The notes under the pieces were generated by a model. The model did not search any database. It was not told the origin of the DNA and was given only the letters and a program-made list of their open reading frames with translations. Source: UBA2705 sp963977105 (GTDB taxonomy: Bacteria; Pseudomonadota; Alphaproteobacteria; Micavibrionales; Micavibrionaceae). Taken from it: a stretch of DNA of 64,000 nt. A program made the position numbers and the translations under genes. The stretch covers positions 558,001 through 622,000 of the forward strand of contig CAXBNI010000001.1 in NCBI GenBank assembly GCA_963977105.1, in the 5' to 3' direction. Below are positions 36,145 to 43,921 of this stretch, piece after piece; the stretch's first letter is position 1, and each line of letters opens with the position of its first letter.

Positions 36145-37380
36145 TTACGCTATATTCTCTAAACCATAAACGCTATGAAGAGTACGTACAGCAAGCTCTG
36201 TATATTCTTCGGCGATAAGCACTGAAATTTTAATCTCAGACGTTGAAATCACTTGAATGTTTATCCCTTTATCCGCTAAAGCCGCGAACATTTGCTGTGC
36301 CACACCCGCGTGTGAGCGCATGCCGATGCCGACGACTGATATCTTCGCGACATCCATAGATGAAACAATTTTTGCGCCTTTTAGTTCTTTGACGTTTAAA
36401 AGCGCCTCTTTTGCGCGAATAACATCACCGCGTGGTACAGTAAACGTCATATCTGTTAGCTTACCATCTGTGGAAATATCCTGTACGATCATATCGACAT
36501 TGACATTAGCCTCAGCTAACGGCCCGAATATTTTAGCCGCAACGCCCGGAATATCATCAACATTCAAAACCGTGACTTTGGCATCATCCCGTGAATAGGT
36601 AATGCCGTTTACAACATGTTCTTCCATGATTTCATCCTCTTTTACAACCATAGTTCCCGGCAGTTCACTGCCGATTTTATCACCGAAGCTTGAAAGCACC
36701 TGCACTGGCACCTCACGCTTAAATGCCATTTCAACTGACCGCGTCTGCAGTACTTTTGCGCCTAAAGACGCCATCTCAAGCATTTCTTCATAAGAAATCG
36801 CATTAAGCTTGCTCGCCGCAGGCACAATGCGCGGGTCTGTTGTGAACACGCCCTCTACATCTGTATATATATCGCAGCGATCTGCTCCAATCGCAGCCGC
36901 CAAAGCCACAGCGGTCGTGTCTGAGCCGCCGCGGCCCAATGTCGCGATACGCCCTGAATGGGTTATCCCTTGAAACCCCGCCAATACAGCGACTTCATTA
37001 GCATCAAGGCGTTTATTAAGCTCCGTCGGATCGATTTCTAAAATGCGCGCCCGCCCGTGTACTTCACTGCAAATAATCGGGACTTGCCAGCCAAGCCAAG
37101 ACCGCGCAGAAATGCCACGCTTTTGTAGCGCAATCGCCATAAGACCCGCAGTGATTTGTTCACCGCTAGAGACAACAGAGTCATACTCGCGCGCATCATA
37201 TAAGCGATCAACGTCTGAACAATACTCAATAAGACTGTTGGTTACGCCAGACATGGCAGAGACAACGACGGCGACTTTATGACCTAAATCGACTTCTCGT
37301 TTAATTTTATCGGCAGCGCGCTCTATGCGTTCTATATCTGCCACCGATGTTCCGCCAAATTTTGCGACTATTTTAGCCAT
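36145..37380 (-). CDS. lysC: Aspartate kinase
   Basis: First enzyme of the lysine, threonine and methionine pathway, phosphorylating aspartate. The 411-residue protein starts MAKIVAKFGGTSVADIERIE with the kinase motif KFGGTS (7-12). The catalytic domain continues to about 260 (TLGRGGSDTTAVALA), followed by two ACT domains (ISTSEIKISVLI near the end) that bind lysine or threonine for feedback inhibition. It is the monofunctional type. The gene is divergent from ubiG. lysA and metA, later steps of the pathway, are elsewhere in this window but not in its operon. Confidence 0.97.
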   Translation of the reverse strand: MAKIVAKFGGTSVADIERIERAADKIKREVDLGHKVAVVVSAMSGVTNSLIEYCSDVDRLYDAREYDSVVSSGEQITAGLMAIALQKRGISARSWLGWQVPIICSEVHGRARILEIDPTELNKRLDANEVAVLAGFQGITHSGRIATLGRGGSDTTAVALAAAIGADRCDIYTDVEGVFTTDPRIVPAASKLNAISYEEMLEMASLGAKVLQTRSVEMAFKREVPVQVLSSFGDKIGSELPGTMVVKEDEIMEEHVVNGITYSRDDAKVTVLNVDDIPGVAAKIFGPLAEANVNVDMIVQDISTDGKLTDMTFTVPRGDVIRAKEALLNVKELKGAKIVSSMDVAKISVVGIGMRSHAGVAQQMFAALADKGINIQVISTSEIKISVLIAEEYTELAVRTLHSVYGLENIA

Positions 37381-37516
37381 ATTTACTCACTGTTCTTCTA
37401 ATCACACGCAACGTTAAAAAGTGATAACAAAAATACCCTTTGAAAACAAAATAATTCTTTGCTTCATAACGAGAATAGCACTAAATTTACCTGAGAAAAT
37501 AAAGATTGTAATTAAA

Positions 37517-38266
37517 ATGACGCAAAAAACGAGCTTAAACCAACAAGAAGTAGACAATTTCAGCAAAGATTCAGCACTTTGGTGGGATGTTGACGGCCCG
37601 TTTGCACCGCTCCATAAGCTGAATCCTACACGCATGGCCTATATAAAAGGGCAAATACAGGCACATTTTGTAGATAAACCACTATCAGACACTTTAAAAA
37701 CCCCATTAAAAGGCTTAAAAGCGATCGATATTGGCTGCGGAGGCGGCCTAGTGAGCGAATCTTTAGCACGCATGGGGGCAAAAACAACAGGTTTAGATGC
37801 TGACCCTAACGCGATTATCACAGCAAAGGCACATGCCCAAGAATCTGGGCTGAATATTGATTATCACAACATGACATCCGAAGACTTCTTAGCTAAGCAG
37901 AGCAAAAGCTTTGATGTTGTTTGTGCGTTAGAGATTATTGAGCATGTCGACAACCCTGATTTCTTTGTTGAAACAGCGCTCAAATTATTAAAACCTGACG
38001 GTATACTTATTCTATCCACGCTAAACCGCACAATAAAATCAGCTATATTCGGCATATTCGCAGCTGAATATGTATTTAATTTAGTTCCAAAAGGCACACA
38101 TTCTCATGAGAAGTTCATTAAGCCTTCTGAATTAGCACGCATGTTACGGCAGTACGGCGCGCAGCATAGTGATATAAGCGGCCTTGTATACGACCTTAAA
38201 ACGGATAGTTTTGCGCTCAGCAGCACTGATTTATCCGTGAATTACTTTATGTGCGCTGTAAAATAA
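37517..38266 (+). CDS. ubiG: Ubiquinone biosynthesis O-methyltransferase UbiG
   Basis: SAM-dependent enzyme carrying out the two O-methylations of ubiquinone synthesis. I start at the ATG at 37517 (249 aa, MTQKTSLNQQEVDNFSKDSA), the usual N-terminus; an upstream frame extension is hydrophobic and unconserved. Class I motifs are clear: AIDIGCGGGLVSE, then VVCALEIIEHV and LILSTLNRT. ALWWDVDGPFAPLHKLNP is the UbiG signature segment. The gene is next to lysC, as in many alphaproteobacteria, and ends at a terminator. Confidence 0.96.
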   Translation: MTQKTSLNQQEVDNFSKDSALWWDVDGPFAPLHKLNPTRMAYIKGQIQAHFVDKPLSDTLKTPLKGLKAIDIGCGGGLVSESLARMGAKTTGLDADPNAIITAKAHAQESGLNIDYHNMTSEDFLAKQSKSFDVVCALEIIEHVDNPDFFVETALKLLKPDGILILSTLNRTIKSAIFGIFAAEYVFNLVPKGTHSHEKFIKPSELARMLRQYGAQHSDISGLVYDLKTDSFALSSTDLSVNYFMCAVK

Positions 38267-38278
38267 GTGCAAAAAATG

Positions 38279-38306
38279 AAAAACCAATGATCTCATATTG
38301 GTTTTA
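38279..38306 (+). terminator. Intrinsic terminator after ubiG
   Basis: AAAACCAAT pairs with ATTGGTTTT (38280-38288 and 38297-38305), 9 bp with an 8-base loop and A/T tracts at the ends. It lies 12 bases past the ubiG stop. Confidence 0.72.
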
Positions 38307-38333
38307 ACGCAAAAAAAGGATATATTCTTCGCT

Positions 38334-38531
38334 ATGGAATTAAGTCACATATTTTTTATACTCTCTTTGGTTTTTGTTGCCCTCACTGTCTTTAGTATGT
38401 TTGGCGGTTTTTCCGTCATGATGAAAGGCGGCGAGAAAAATGCCAAGAGTAGCAATAAGTTTATGCAGCTGCGCATTGTTTTCCAAGCACTTGCACTAGG
38501 CTGTTTGGCACTCGCTTATATTTCTGGTTAA
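38334..38531 (+). CDS. HIG1-domain twin-transmembrane protein
   Basis: A 65-residue inner-membrane protein with two hydrophobic helices joined by the conserved polar loop GGEKNAKSSNKFMQLRIVFQ. That loop is the bacterial HIG1/twin-transmembrane signature, related to mitochondrial respiratory supercomplex factors. The ATG at 38334 is chosen over an upstream TTG at 38298; an AAGGA lies upstream at a rather long distance. It precedes etfB by 51 bases, so a link to electron transfer is plausible but inferred. Confidence 0.85.
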   Translation: MELSHIFFILSLVFVALTVFSMFGGFSVMMKGGEKNAKSSNKFMQLRIVFQALALGCLALAYISG

Positions 38532-38582
38532 CATCACTTTGGTTAGCCCCCTCCACTTTAAAGTATTAAAAGGATTTGTTTT

Positions 38583-39353
38583 ATGAAGATACTTGTCCCC
38601 GTTAAAAGAGCCATTGATTACAACGTCAAAGTGCGCGTAAAAACGGATAATAGCGGCGTCGACCTTGCCAATGTCAAAATGTCGATGAACCCATTTGATG
38701 AAATTGCCATTGAAGAAGCTGTACGCCTGAAAGAAAAAGGCATTGCGAGCGAGATCATCGTAATATCAATTGGTCCCGCACAGGTGCAAGAAACACTGCG
38801 TACCGCTTTGGCTGTGGGCGCAGACCGCGCAATACGTATTCAAACAGATGTCCCGACCGACCTTGGCGGCGTTGAACCTTTAGCTGTAGCGAAATGCCTT
38901 AAAGCAATTGTTGATAAAGAAAGCCCTGACCTTGTGATTATGGGCAAGCAGTCCATTGATGACGATTCCAACCAGACAGGTCAAATGCTCGCCGCCCTTC
39001 TCGGCTGGCCGCAAGCGACTTTTGCATCAGAACTTAATATTAGCGAATGTAAAGGCAGCGCAGAAGTCACACGCGAAATTGATGGCGGCCTTGAAACGCT
39101 TGGCGTTAAATTGCCCGCTGTTATCACCACGGACTTACGTCTGAATGAACCGCGTTATGCATCATTGCCGAATATCATGAAGGCCAAGAAAAAGCCTTTG
39201 GATGATATCACGGCTGAGGAACTTGGCGTTTCGTTTGAGCCTCGTCTTAAAATTATTAATGTTGCCCCACCACCTGTACGTGAAGCCGGCATTATGGTTG
39301 ATAGCGTCGATAGCTTGATCGACAAGCTAAAGAACGAAGCAAAAGTTATTTAA
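38583..39353 (+). CDS. etfB: Electron transfer flavoprotein subunit beta
   Basis: Small ETF subunit, which binds AMP and with EtfA carries electrons from acyl-CoA and other dehydrogenases to ubiquinone. It starts MKILVPVKRAIDYNVKVRVK, has the N-type fold, and shows VKMSMNPFDEIAIEEAVRLK and the MGKQSIDDDSNQTGQM signature. Its 256 aa are typical. An AAAAGGA ribosome site precedes the ATG. etfA follows after 30 bases in one transcript. Confidence 0.97.
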   Translation: MKILVPVKRAIDYNVKVRVKTDNSGVDLANVKMSMNPFDEIAIEEAVRLKEKGIASEIIVISIGPAQVQETLRTALAVGADRAIRIQTDVPTDLGGVEPLAVAKCLKAIVDKESPDLVIMGKQSIDDDSNQTGQMLAALLGWPQATFASELNISECKGSAEVTREIDGGLETLGVKLPAVITTDLRLNEPRYASLPNIMKAKKKPLDDITAEELGVSFEPRLKIINVAPPPVREAGIMVDSVDSLIDKLKNEAKVI

Positions 39354-39383
39354 TTAAATTATCAAAGAAATTATGAGGTTAAC

Positions 39384-40313
39384 ATGTCTGTTTTAGTAAT
39401 TGCCGAACACACACATGACGAAATTAAACCAGCAACCGCAAATACAATCAGCGCTGCAGCACAGATATCAGCGGATATTGACGTTATTGTTTTAGGCCAT
39501 AACTGCGATGGCGCATGCGGCGCAGCTGCGCAAATTGCAGGCGTAAAAAAAGTTATCAAGTCTGAAAGCGATGCTTTTGCGCATCCTATCGCGGAAAACT
39601 TGACGCCAGCGATCATGGAAATTGCCAAAAATTATACGCATATTTTAGCGCCTGCAACGACATTTGGTAAAAACCTGATGCCACGCATCGCCGCCTTATT
39701 AGATGTACAGCAAATATCTGACATTATTAGCGTTGAAAATGACAGCACGTTTAAACGCCCTGTTTATGCAGGTAATATTATTGCGACTGTCGAATCTACT
39801 GATGCCATCAAAGTGATTACAGTACGTTCAACCGCGTTTGATCAAGCAACTTATGGCAATAATGCGCCAATTGAAAATGGTAGCAATTCAGGTGACGCAG
39901 GGCTTACGCATTTTGTGAAGCAAGAACTCTCCGTTTCTGACCGCCCTGAACTTACCGCCGCTAAAATCGTTATTTCTGGCGGACGCGGCCTTGGCTCTGG
40001 TGAGAACTTCCAGATCATCGAAGCGCTTGCTGATAAAATGGGCGCTGCCGTTGGCGCTTCACGCGCCGCAGTTGACGCGGGTTACGTGCCGAATGATTAT
40101 CAAGTCGGGCAAACAGGAAAAGTTGTTGCGCCTGATCTATATATCGCCGTTGGTATATCTGGCGCTATTCAGCATTTGGCCGGAATGAAAGATTCAAAAG
40201 TCATTGTCGCGATCAATAAAGATGCAGAAGCGCCAATATTCTCCGTCGCTGATTATGGCTTAGTTGCAGATTTATTTGATGTGATACCTGAGCTTACTGA
40301 AAAACTTAGCTAA
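39384..40313 (+). CDS. etfA: Electron transfer flavoprotein subunit alpha
   Basis: FAD-binding ETF subunit. The C-terminal domain carries the signature SGGRGLGSGENFQIIEALAD, followed by GAAVGASRAAVDAGYVPNDY and VGISGAIQHLAGMKDSKVI, the FAD loop and electron-transfer region. It is 309 aa as expected and follows etfB. A short perfect hairpin (CTAAGG, GTCAA, CCTTAG) overlaps its stop but lacks a T tract. No ETF-quinone oxidoreductase is in the window. Confidence 0.97.
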   Translation: MSVLVIAEHTHDEIKPATANTISAAAQISADIDVIVLGHNCDGACGAAAQIAGVKKVIKSESDAFAHPIAENLTPAIMEIAKNYTHILAPATTFGKNLMPRIAALLDVQQISDIISVENDSTFKRPVYAGNIIATVESTDAIKVITVRSTAFDQATYGNNAPIENGSNSGDAGLTHFVKQELSVSDRPELTAAKIVISGGRGLGSGENFQIIEALADKMGAAVGASRAAVDAGYVPNDYQVGQTGKVVAPDLYIAVGISGAIQHLAGMKDSKVIVAINKDAEAPIFSVADYGLVADLFDVIPELTEKLS

Positions 40314-40337
40314 GGGTCAACCTTAGCGTCAACGCTC

Positions 40338-40366
40338 TTGACATAATCAACACATCTGTCTATGCT
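40338..40366 (+). promoter_or_regulatory. Sigma-70-type promoter of the 138-aa protein
   Basis: Perfect -35 TTGACA at 40338-40343, 17 bases, then -10 TATGCT at 40361-40366. It would start transcription about 20 bases ahead of the ATG at 40392, which has a GGGAG ribosome site. Confidence 0.65.
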
Positions 40367-40391
40367 GCTCAAAATCTAAAGGGAGCGGGAA

Positions 40392-40808
40392 ATGACTTTT
40401 ATAACATTAAGCAAAGAAAATGGTACCAAGGATTGCAAGCGATCTATTGCCATAGATAATATCGCACTATTCGTACGCTTTAAAGGCGATGCGACTAGCA
40501 CTATATTTTTAAAAGGAACCGAAAGCGATGTTATTGGTCTGGAAGTTAATGAGACGGTTGAGGATATTGCAAAGGCATTAAGCTCAAAACAGGTCATGAC
40601 CGCCCAATTTAACGCTGCAGCGGGTGAAAATTTTGATCAAATTGGTCTAGCTATAGATAATATAGCCTCTTTTGAAGAACGCCTTAATGCGAACACCACA
40701 ACTATATTTCCTAAGAAGGCGCTGTATAGGATTGACGGTTTTGATGTTGACGAAACTGTCAAAGGTGTAAAACTAAAAATACAGCATCCTAAAAACACCA
40801 TTGCCTAA
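40392..40808 (+). CDS. Unrecognised protein with an internal duplication
   Basis: A 138-residue protein, no signal peptide or membrane segment, and no family I know. Its two halves share a pattern. Residues about 18-65 carry AIDNIALFVRFKGDATSTIF then GLEVNETVEDIAKAL. Residues about 87-133 carry AIDNIASFEERLNANTTTIF then GFDVDETVKGVKLKI. The shared elements are AIDNIA-x-F, T-x-IF and G-x-(E/D)-V-(N/D)-ETV, so a beta-rich repeat was duplicated. It has its own sigma-70-like promoter and good ribosome site, and converges on the pentapeptide protein gene. Function unknown. Confidence 0.75.
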   Translation: MTFITLSKENGTKDCKRSIAIDNIALFVRFKGDATSTIFLKGTESDVIGLEVNETVEDIAKALSSKQVMTAQFNAAAGENFDQIGLAIDNIASFEERLNANTTTIFPKKALYRIDGFDVDETVKGVKLKIQHPKNTIA

Positions 40809-40832
40809 CATGATAAAGAACAAGCGCCTAAG

Positions 40833-42140
40833 TTAGGCCTCTTCTGCTTTCAAAGAATCCAAGGAAAACGCGCGCCCTTTGGATGTCGTTTCGTCCCCAA
40901 TCACATTATCCATTCTTGCGTCATCGAGTATTGCGCCTTCAAAATTTACATTCGTTATGTCTGCGCCGCGAAAATCTGCGCCTTCTAGGTCTGCATTGGT
41001 AAAGTCTGCCCCTGCTAAGTTCACGCCTTTAAATATTGCGCCGCGCAGGTCAGCATATCTAAACTTTGCGCCTTCCATATTACAAGGCGCGAAACGTTTT
41101 GTATCCTCTTGCCCAGTAATCATAAGCGGCGAAAAGTTAGAGCCGCACATATTAGAGTGATTGAAAATCGCATACTTTAAGCTTGAGCCGCGCATATCTG
41201 CTTTTTCAAGGTTACAGTTACGAAAATCAGCACGATCCAATGTCGAGCTTTGAATTTCAATTTGCTTCATATCCATACCAATGAAACGTGCCGCAGGTGC
41301 TTTGATTGCTGTAAGCTTCTTATACGCAAGACTGCGCGCCGCGCGTAAATCCATGTTGCTAACATCCAGCTGTTCGCCCTTTTTCCCTGCCGTATCAAGC
41401 CACGTGCTATGCTCCATCACCATTTCTTCTAATGTCTTCTCAGAATCCAAAATTGACAGTCCGGCACTTGCATCAGTCAGCGCGCCTTCCATATCGATAT
41501 TACGGTCTTTAATATCGCTCATCTCAACGCCAGTTAATATCGCATATTTCATAGATGCGCCGGCAAGCTGTATGCCGCCGACATCAACGTCGGATAAATC
41601 AGCGCCATCAAGTTTTGCACCACGAAAATCAGCATCTGTAATATCTGCGCCGGTTAACAAGGCGTCAGTAAAGTCAGCTTTACCGGCCATAGCGCCCGAA
41701 AGGCGAACACCAACTAGCTTAGCGCCCCTGAAATTAACAGGTTTAGGAGGTTGATAGCTGCCATCTGTTGATAAATTACCTTCGCGCATATCCGCATTGG
41801 CGAGATCCGCCCCCTCGAGGTTCGCGTTTTCAATCCGCGAGCCACGTAAATCCGCACGAACAAACGACGTATCAAGCAAGTTAGATTCACTTAAATCGCA
41901 TGAGTATAATGTGGCCTCTTGAAAATCTGTGCCTAATAAGTCCATATTACGCATAATGCAGCCGCTAAACTCTGCGCCGCGTAAAGACCCACGGCGTATA
42001 GACAGGCCTGATAAATCATAATATTTTAGCACCGCACGCCGACCGCCAAGGCGGCCATCCATAAATCTTTTATGAAGCTGTATCAGCCCGTCTAATTGTG
42101 ACTGTGTAATTGTCTTATATTCTGTTGTATCTTCTGACAT
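40833..42140 (-). CDS. Pentapeptide-repeat protein with two modules
   Basis: A 435-residue protein dominated by A(D/N)Lxx-type five-residue repeats that fold as a right-handed beta-helix, for example NANLEGADLANADMREGNL near residue 105 and FTNADLEGADFRGADITNV near the end. Two helical caps of similar form interrupt it: LIQLHKRFMDGRLGGRRAVL near the N-terminus and MEHSTWLDTAGKKGEQLDV near the middle, so it looks like two cap-plus-helix modules. I use the ATG at 42140 (MSEDTTEYKT). No gyrase-type C-terminal domain is evident. It has no signal peptide; function is unknown. It converges on the duplicated 138-aa protein. Confidence 0.88.
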   Translation of the reverse strand: MSEDTTEYKTITQSQLDGLIQLHKRFMDGRLGGRRAVLKYYDLSGLSIRRGSLRGAEFSGCIMRNMDLLGTDFQEATLYSCDLSESNLLDTSFVRADLRGSRIENANLEGADLANADMREGNLSTDGSYQPPKPVNFRGAKLVGVRLSGAMAGKADFTDALLTGADITDADFRGAKLDGADLSDVDVGGIQLAGASMKYAILTGVEMSDIKDRNIDMEGALTDASAGLSILDSEKTLEEMVMEHSTWLDTAGKKGEQLDVSNMDLRAARSLAYKKLTAIKAPAARFIGMDMKQIEIQSSTLDRADFRNCNLEKADMRGSSLKYAIFNHSNMCGSNFSPLMITGQEDTKRFAPCNMEGAKFRYADLRGAIFKGVNLAGADFTNADLEGADFRGADITNVNFEGAILDDARMDNVIGDETTSKGRAFSLDSLKAEEA

Positions 42141-42202
42141 GCGACCCAAATTATTTTAACAATTGTAACGTGGCTATATGCTTACTTGCTATGATTAAGT
42201 GT

Positions 42203-42217
42203 ATGGTATCATACCAT
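42203..42217. promoter_or_regulatory. Palindrome ATGGTAT-C-ATACCAT
   Basis: A 15-base perfect inverted repeat with a 1-base centre in the divergent A/T-rich region between the pentapeptide protein and the small lipoprotein gene. It is a candidate operator; no match to a named regulator is claimed. Confidence 0.35.
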
Positions 42218-42344
42218 TGCACATATTAATAAAATCTAATTAAATATTATTTTTAATTTTATATAGTACTCGGCGCCGTCCATATAGTAGCATGTATCAT
42301 TGCTCTATACGCAAAAATTATAACATAGAGAATATGAGGATACT

Positions 42345-42485
42345 ATGAAGACAGGCATTAAATATATGGTACTTAGCTGCGCTATCTTGACACTCGCGAA
42401 TTGTGGCATTAAACCCAAGCATTTAGAGCCACGTGATAACACCGCGCACTCAGAGCATCCACGCGATTACCCTTCATCTAAATAA
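42345..42485 (+). CDS. Small lipoprotein, LptM-like
   Basis: A 46-residue lipoprotein, MKTGIKYMVLSCAILTLANC followed by GIKPKHLEPRDNTAHSEH and PRDYPSSK. The lipobox L-A-N-C ends at C20, immediately followed by G-I-K as in the LptM/YifL family (C-G-x-K). It sits directly upstream of lysA, where LptM is found in many proteobacteria; in E. coli the protein assists LptD maturation. The ribosome site GAGG is 6 bases before the ATG. Membership is inferred from size, lipobox and position. Confidence 0.75.
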   Translation: MKTGIKYMVLSCAILTLANCGIKPKHLEPRDNTAHSEHPRDYPSSK

Positions 42486-42525
42486 AGAACTATTCTCACC
42501 CCTCTAAACGGAATTGATACGCGAT

Positions 42526-43824
42526 ATGTCTACGACCAATTTGTCTCCAGCCTTTTCATATAATCAGGGCACGCTTTATATCGAAAACACGGCGATCCAT
42601 GACATTACCAAAGCGGTCAAAACTCCTTTTTATCTTTATTCCGCGGCGCAAATTCAAAATAATATTGCGCAGCTGCAATCCGCTCTTTCTACCGTTATGC
42701 CCGTTGAACGCTTTACCATCTGTTATGCCTGCAAGGCTTTGAATAACATTGCGATAATGCGTTTAATTGGGCAGCAAGGCTGCGGCGCTGATATTGTTTC
42801 ATCCGGTGAGTTAACGCGCGCGTCACAGGCAAATATTGCGCATGAAAAAATTGTATTCTCTGGCGTTGGTAAATCAAGCGAAGAAATTGAACATGCGTTA
42901 AGTGCATCAATACGACAGATTAATGTCGAATCTGGCGCTGAAATGAAATTAATAGAATCTGTCGCACAGCGCCTTGGTAAAAAAGCGCCGATTGTCTTCC
43001 GCTTAAATCCTGATGTAAAAGCAGGCGCACATGAAAAAATCAGCACAGGGCAGAAAGAAAACAAATTCGGCCTTGAGGCGACGGCAATTAAAACCCTGTA
43101 TGCATATGCTGAAGAAAGCCCGCATTTAATGCCGCGCGGCATTAGCCTGCATATAGGCTCACAGCTTATTGATATGTCACCATTTGATGCCGCTTATAAA
43201 ATCGCGGCGGCTTTTGTTGGGGAGTTACGTGCAGCAGGGCATAAGCCCGACACCATCGACCTTGGTGGCGGCATTGGCATTATTTACGACAAAGAAGATA
43301 AACCAGACCTATCACATTATGCCGCTTTAGTTGCCAAACATATTGTGCCACTAGGATTGCATATGATTTTTGAACCTGGGCGTATGATTGTCGGTGACGC
43401 GGGAATGCTGATTGCCAAAGTGATGTATATCAAAGAAACAGACCAGAGGTCATTTCTTATACTGGATGCTGCGATGAATGATTTATTACGCCCCGCTTTA
43501 TATGACAGCTTTCATCCGATTATTACGCTGAATAAAGATGATGATAGCCCCCTCGCCCCATTTGATGTTGTGGGCCCTGTCTGTGAAAGCGCCGATGTGT
43601 TTGGTAAAGATATTAGCCTGCCCGAACATATCCATGCCAATGATTATGTCGCAATAACCGGCGCAGGCGCTTATGGCGCGACGATGTCGTCCAATTATAA
43701 TGCGCGCGACATTACAGCAGAAGTTTTGGTTTCAGATCAACGCTTTGATGTTATTCGCCGCCCAATCAACATAAACGACCAGCTCAGCTTTGAAGATATT
43801 CCCGATTATTTAATTAGCGGATAA
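42526..43824 (+). CDS. lysA: Diaminopimelate decarboxylase
   Basis: PLP-dependent last step of lysine synthesis, decarboxylating meso-diaminopimelate. The N-terminal TIM barrel carries the PLP lysine K70 in CYACKALNN, HIGSQ and the EPGR motif (EPGRMIVGD). The C-terminal barrel has GPVCESADVFGKD, with the active-site Cys, and GAYGATMSSNYNARD. I take the ATG at 42526 (432 aa); a TTG four codons upstream is possible. It follows the LptM-like gene by 40 bases and is followed by the DUF4175 protein, a typical alphaproteobacterial order. Confidence 0.96.
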   Translation: MSTTNLSPAFSYNQGTLYIENTAIHDITKAVKTPFYLYSAAQIQNNIAQLQSALSTVMPVERFTICYACKALNNIAIMRLIGQQGCGADIVSSGELTRASQANIAHEKIVFSGVGKSSEEIEHALSASIRQINVESGAEMKLIESVAQRLGKKAPIVFRLNPDVKAGAHEKISTGQKENKFGLEATAIKTLYAYAEESPHLMPRGISLHIGSQLIDMSPFDAAYKIAAAFVGELRAAGHKPDTIDLGGGIGIIYDKEDKPDLSHYAALVAKHIVPLGLHMIFEPGRMIVGDAGMLIAKVMYIKETDQRSFLILDAAMNDLLRPALYDSFHPIITLNKDDDSPLAPFDVVGPVCESADVFGKDISLPEHIHANDYVAITGAGAYGATMSSNYNARDITAEVLVSDQRFDVIRRPININDQLSFEDIPDYLISG

Positions 43825-43921
43825 ATATAGAAAAAACGTAGTATAAGCAGGCCATGCAATGTCTTTGTGATATAATCAACGCCGTAAATGTTAAACATCA
43901 CATCATAGTAATTGTTCTTGA

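Noticed and set aside
40309..40327. Hairpin overlapping the etfA stop as a terminator
   Set aside because: A clean 7-bp stem, but no T tract follows, so I do not call it a terminator.
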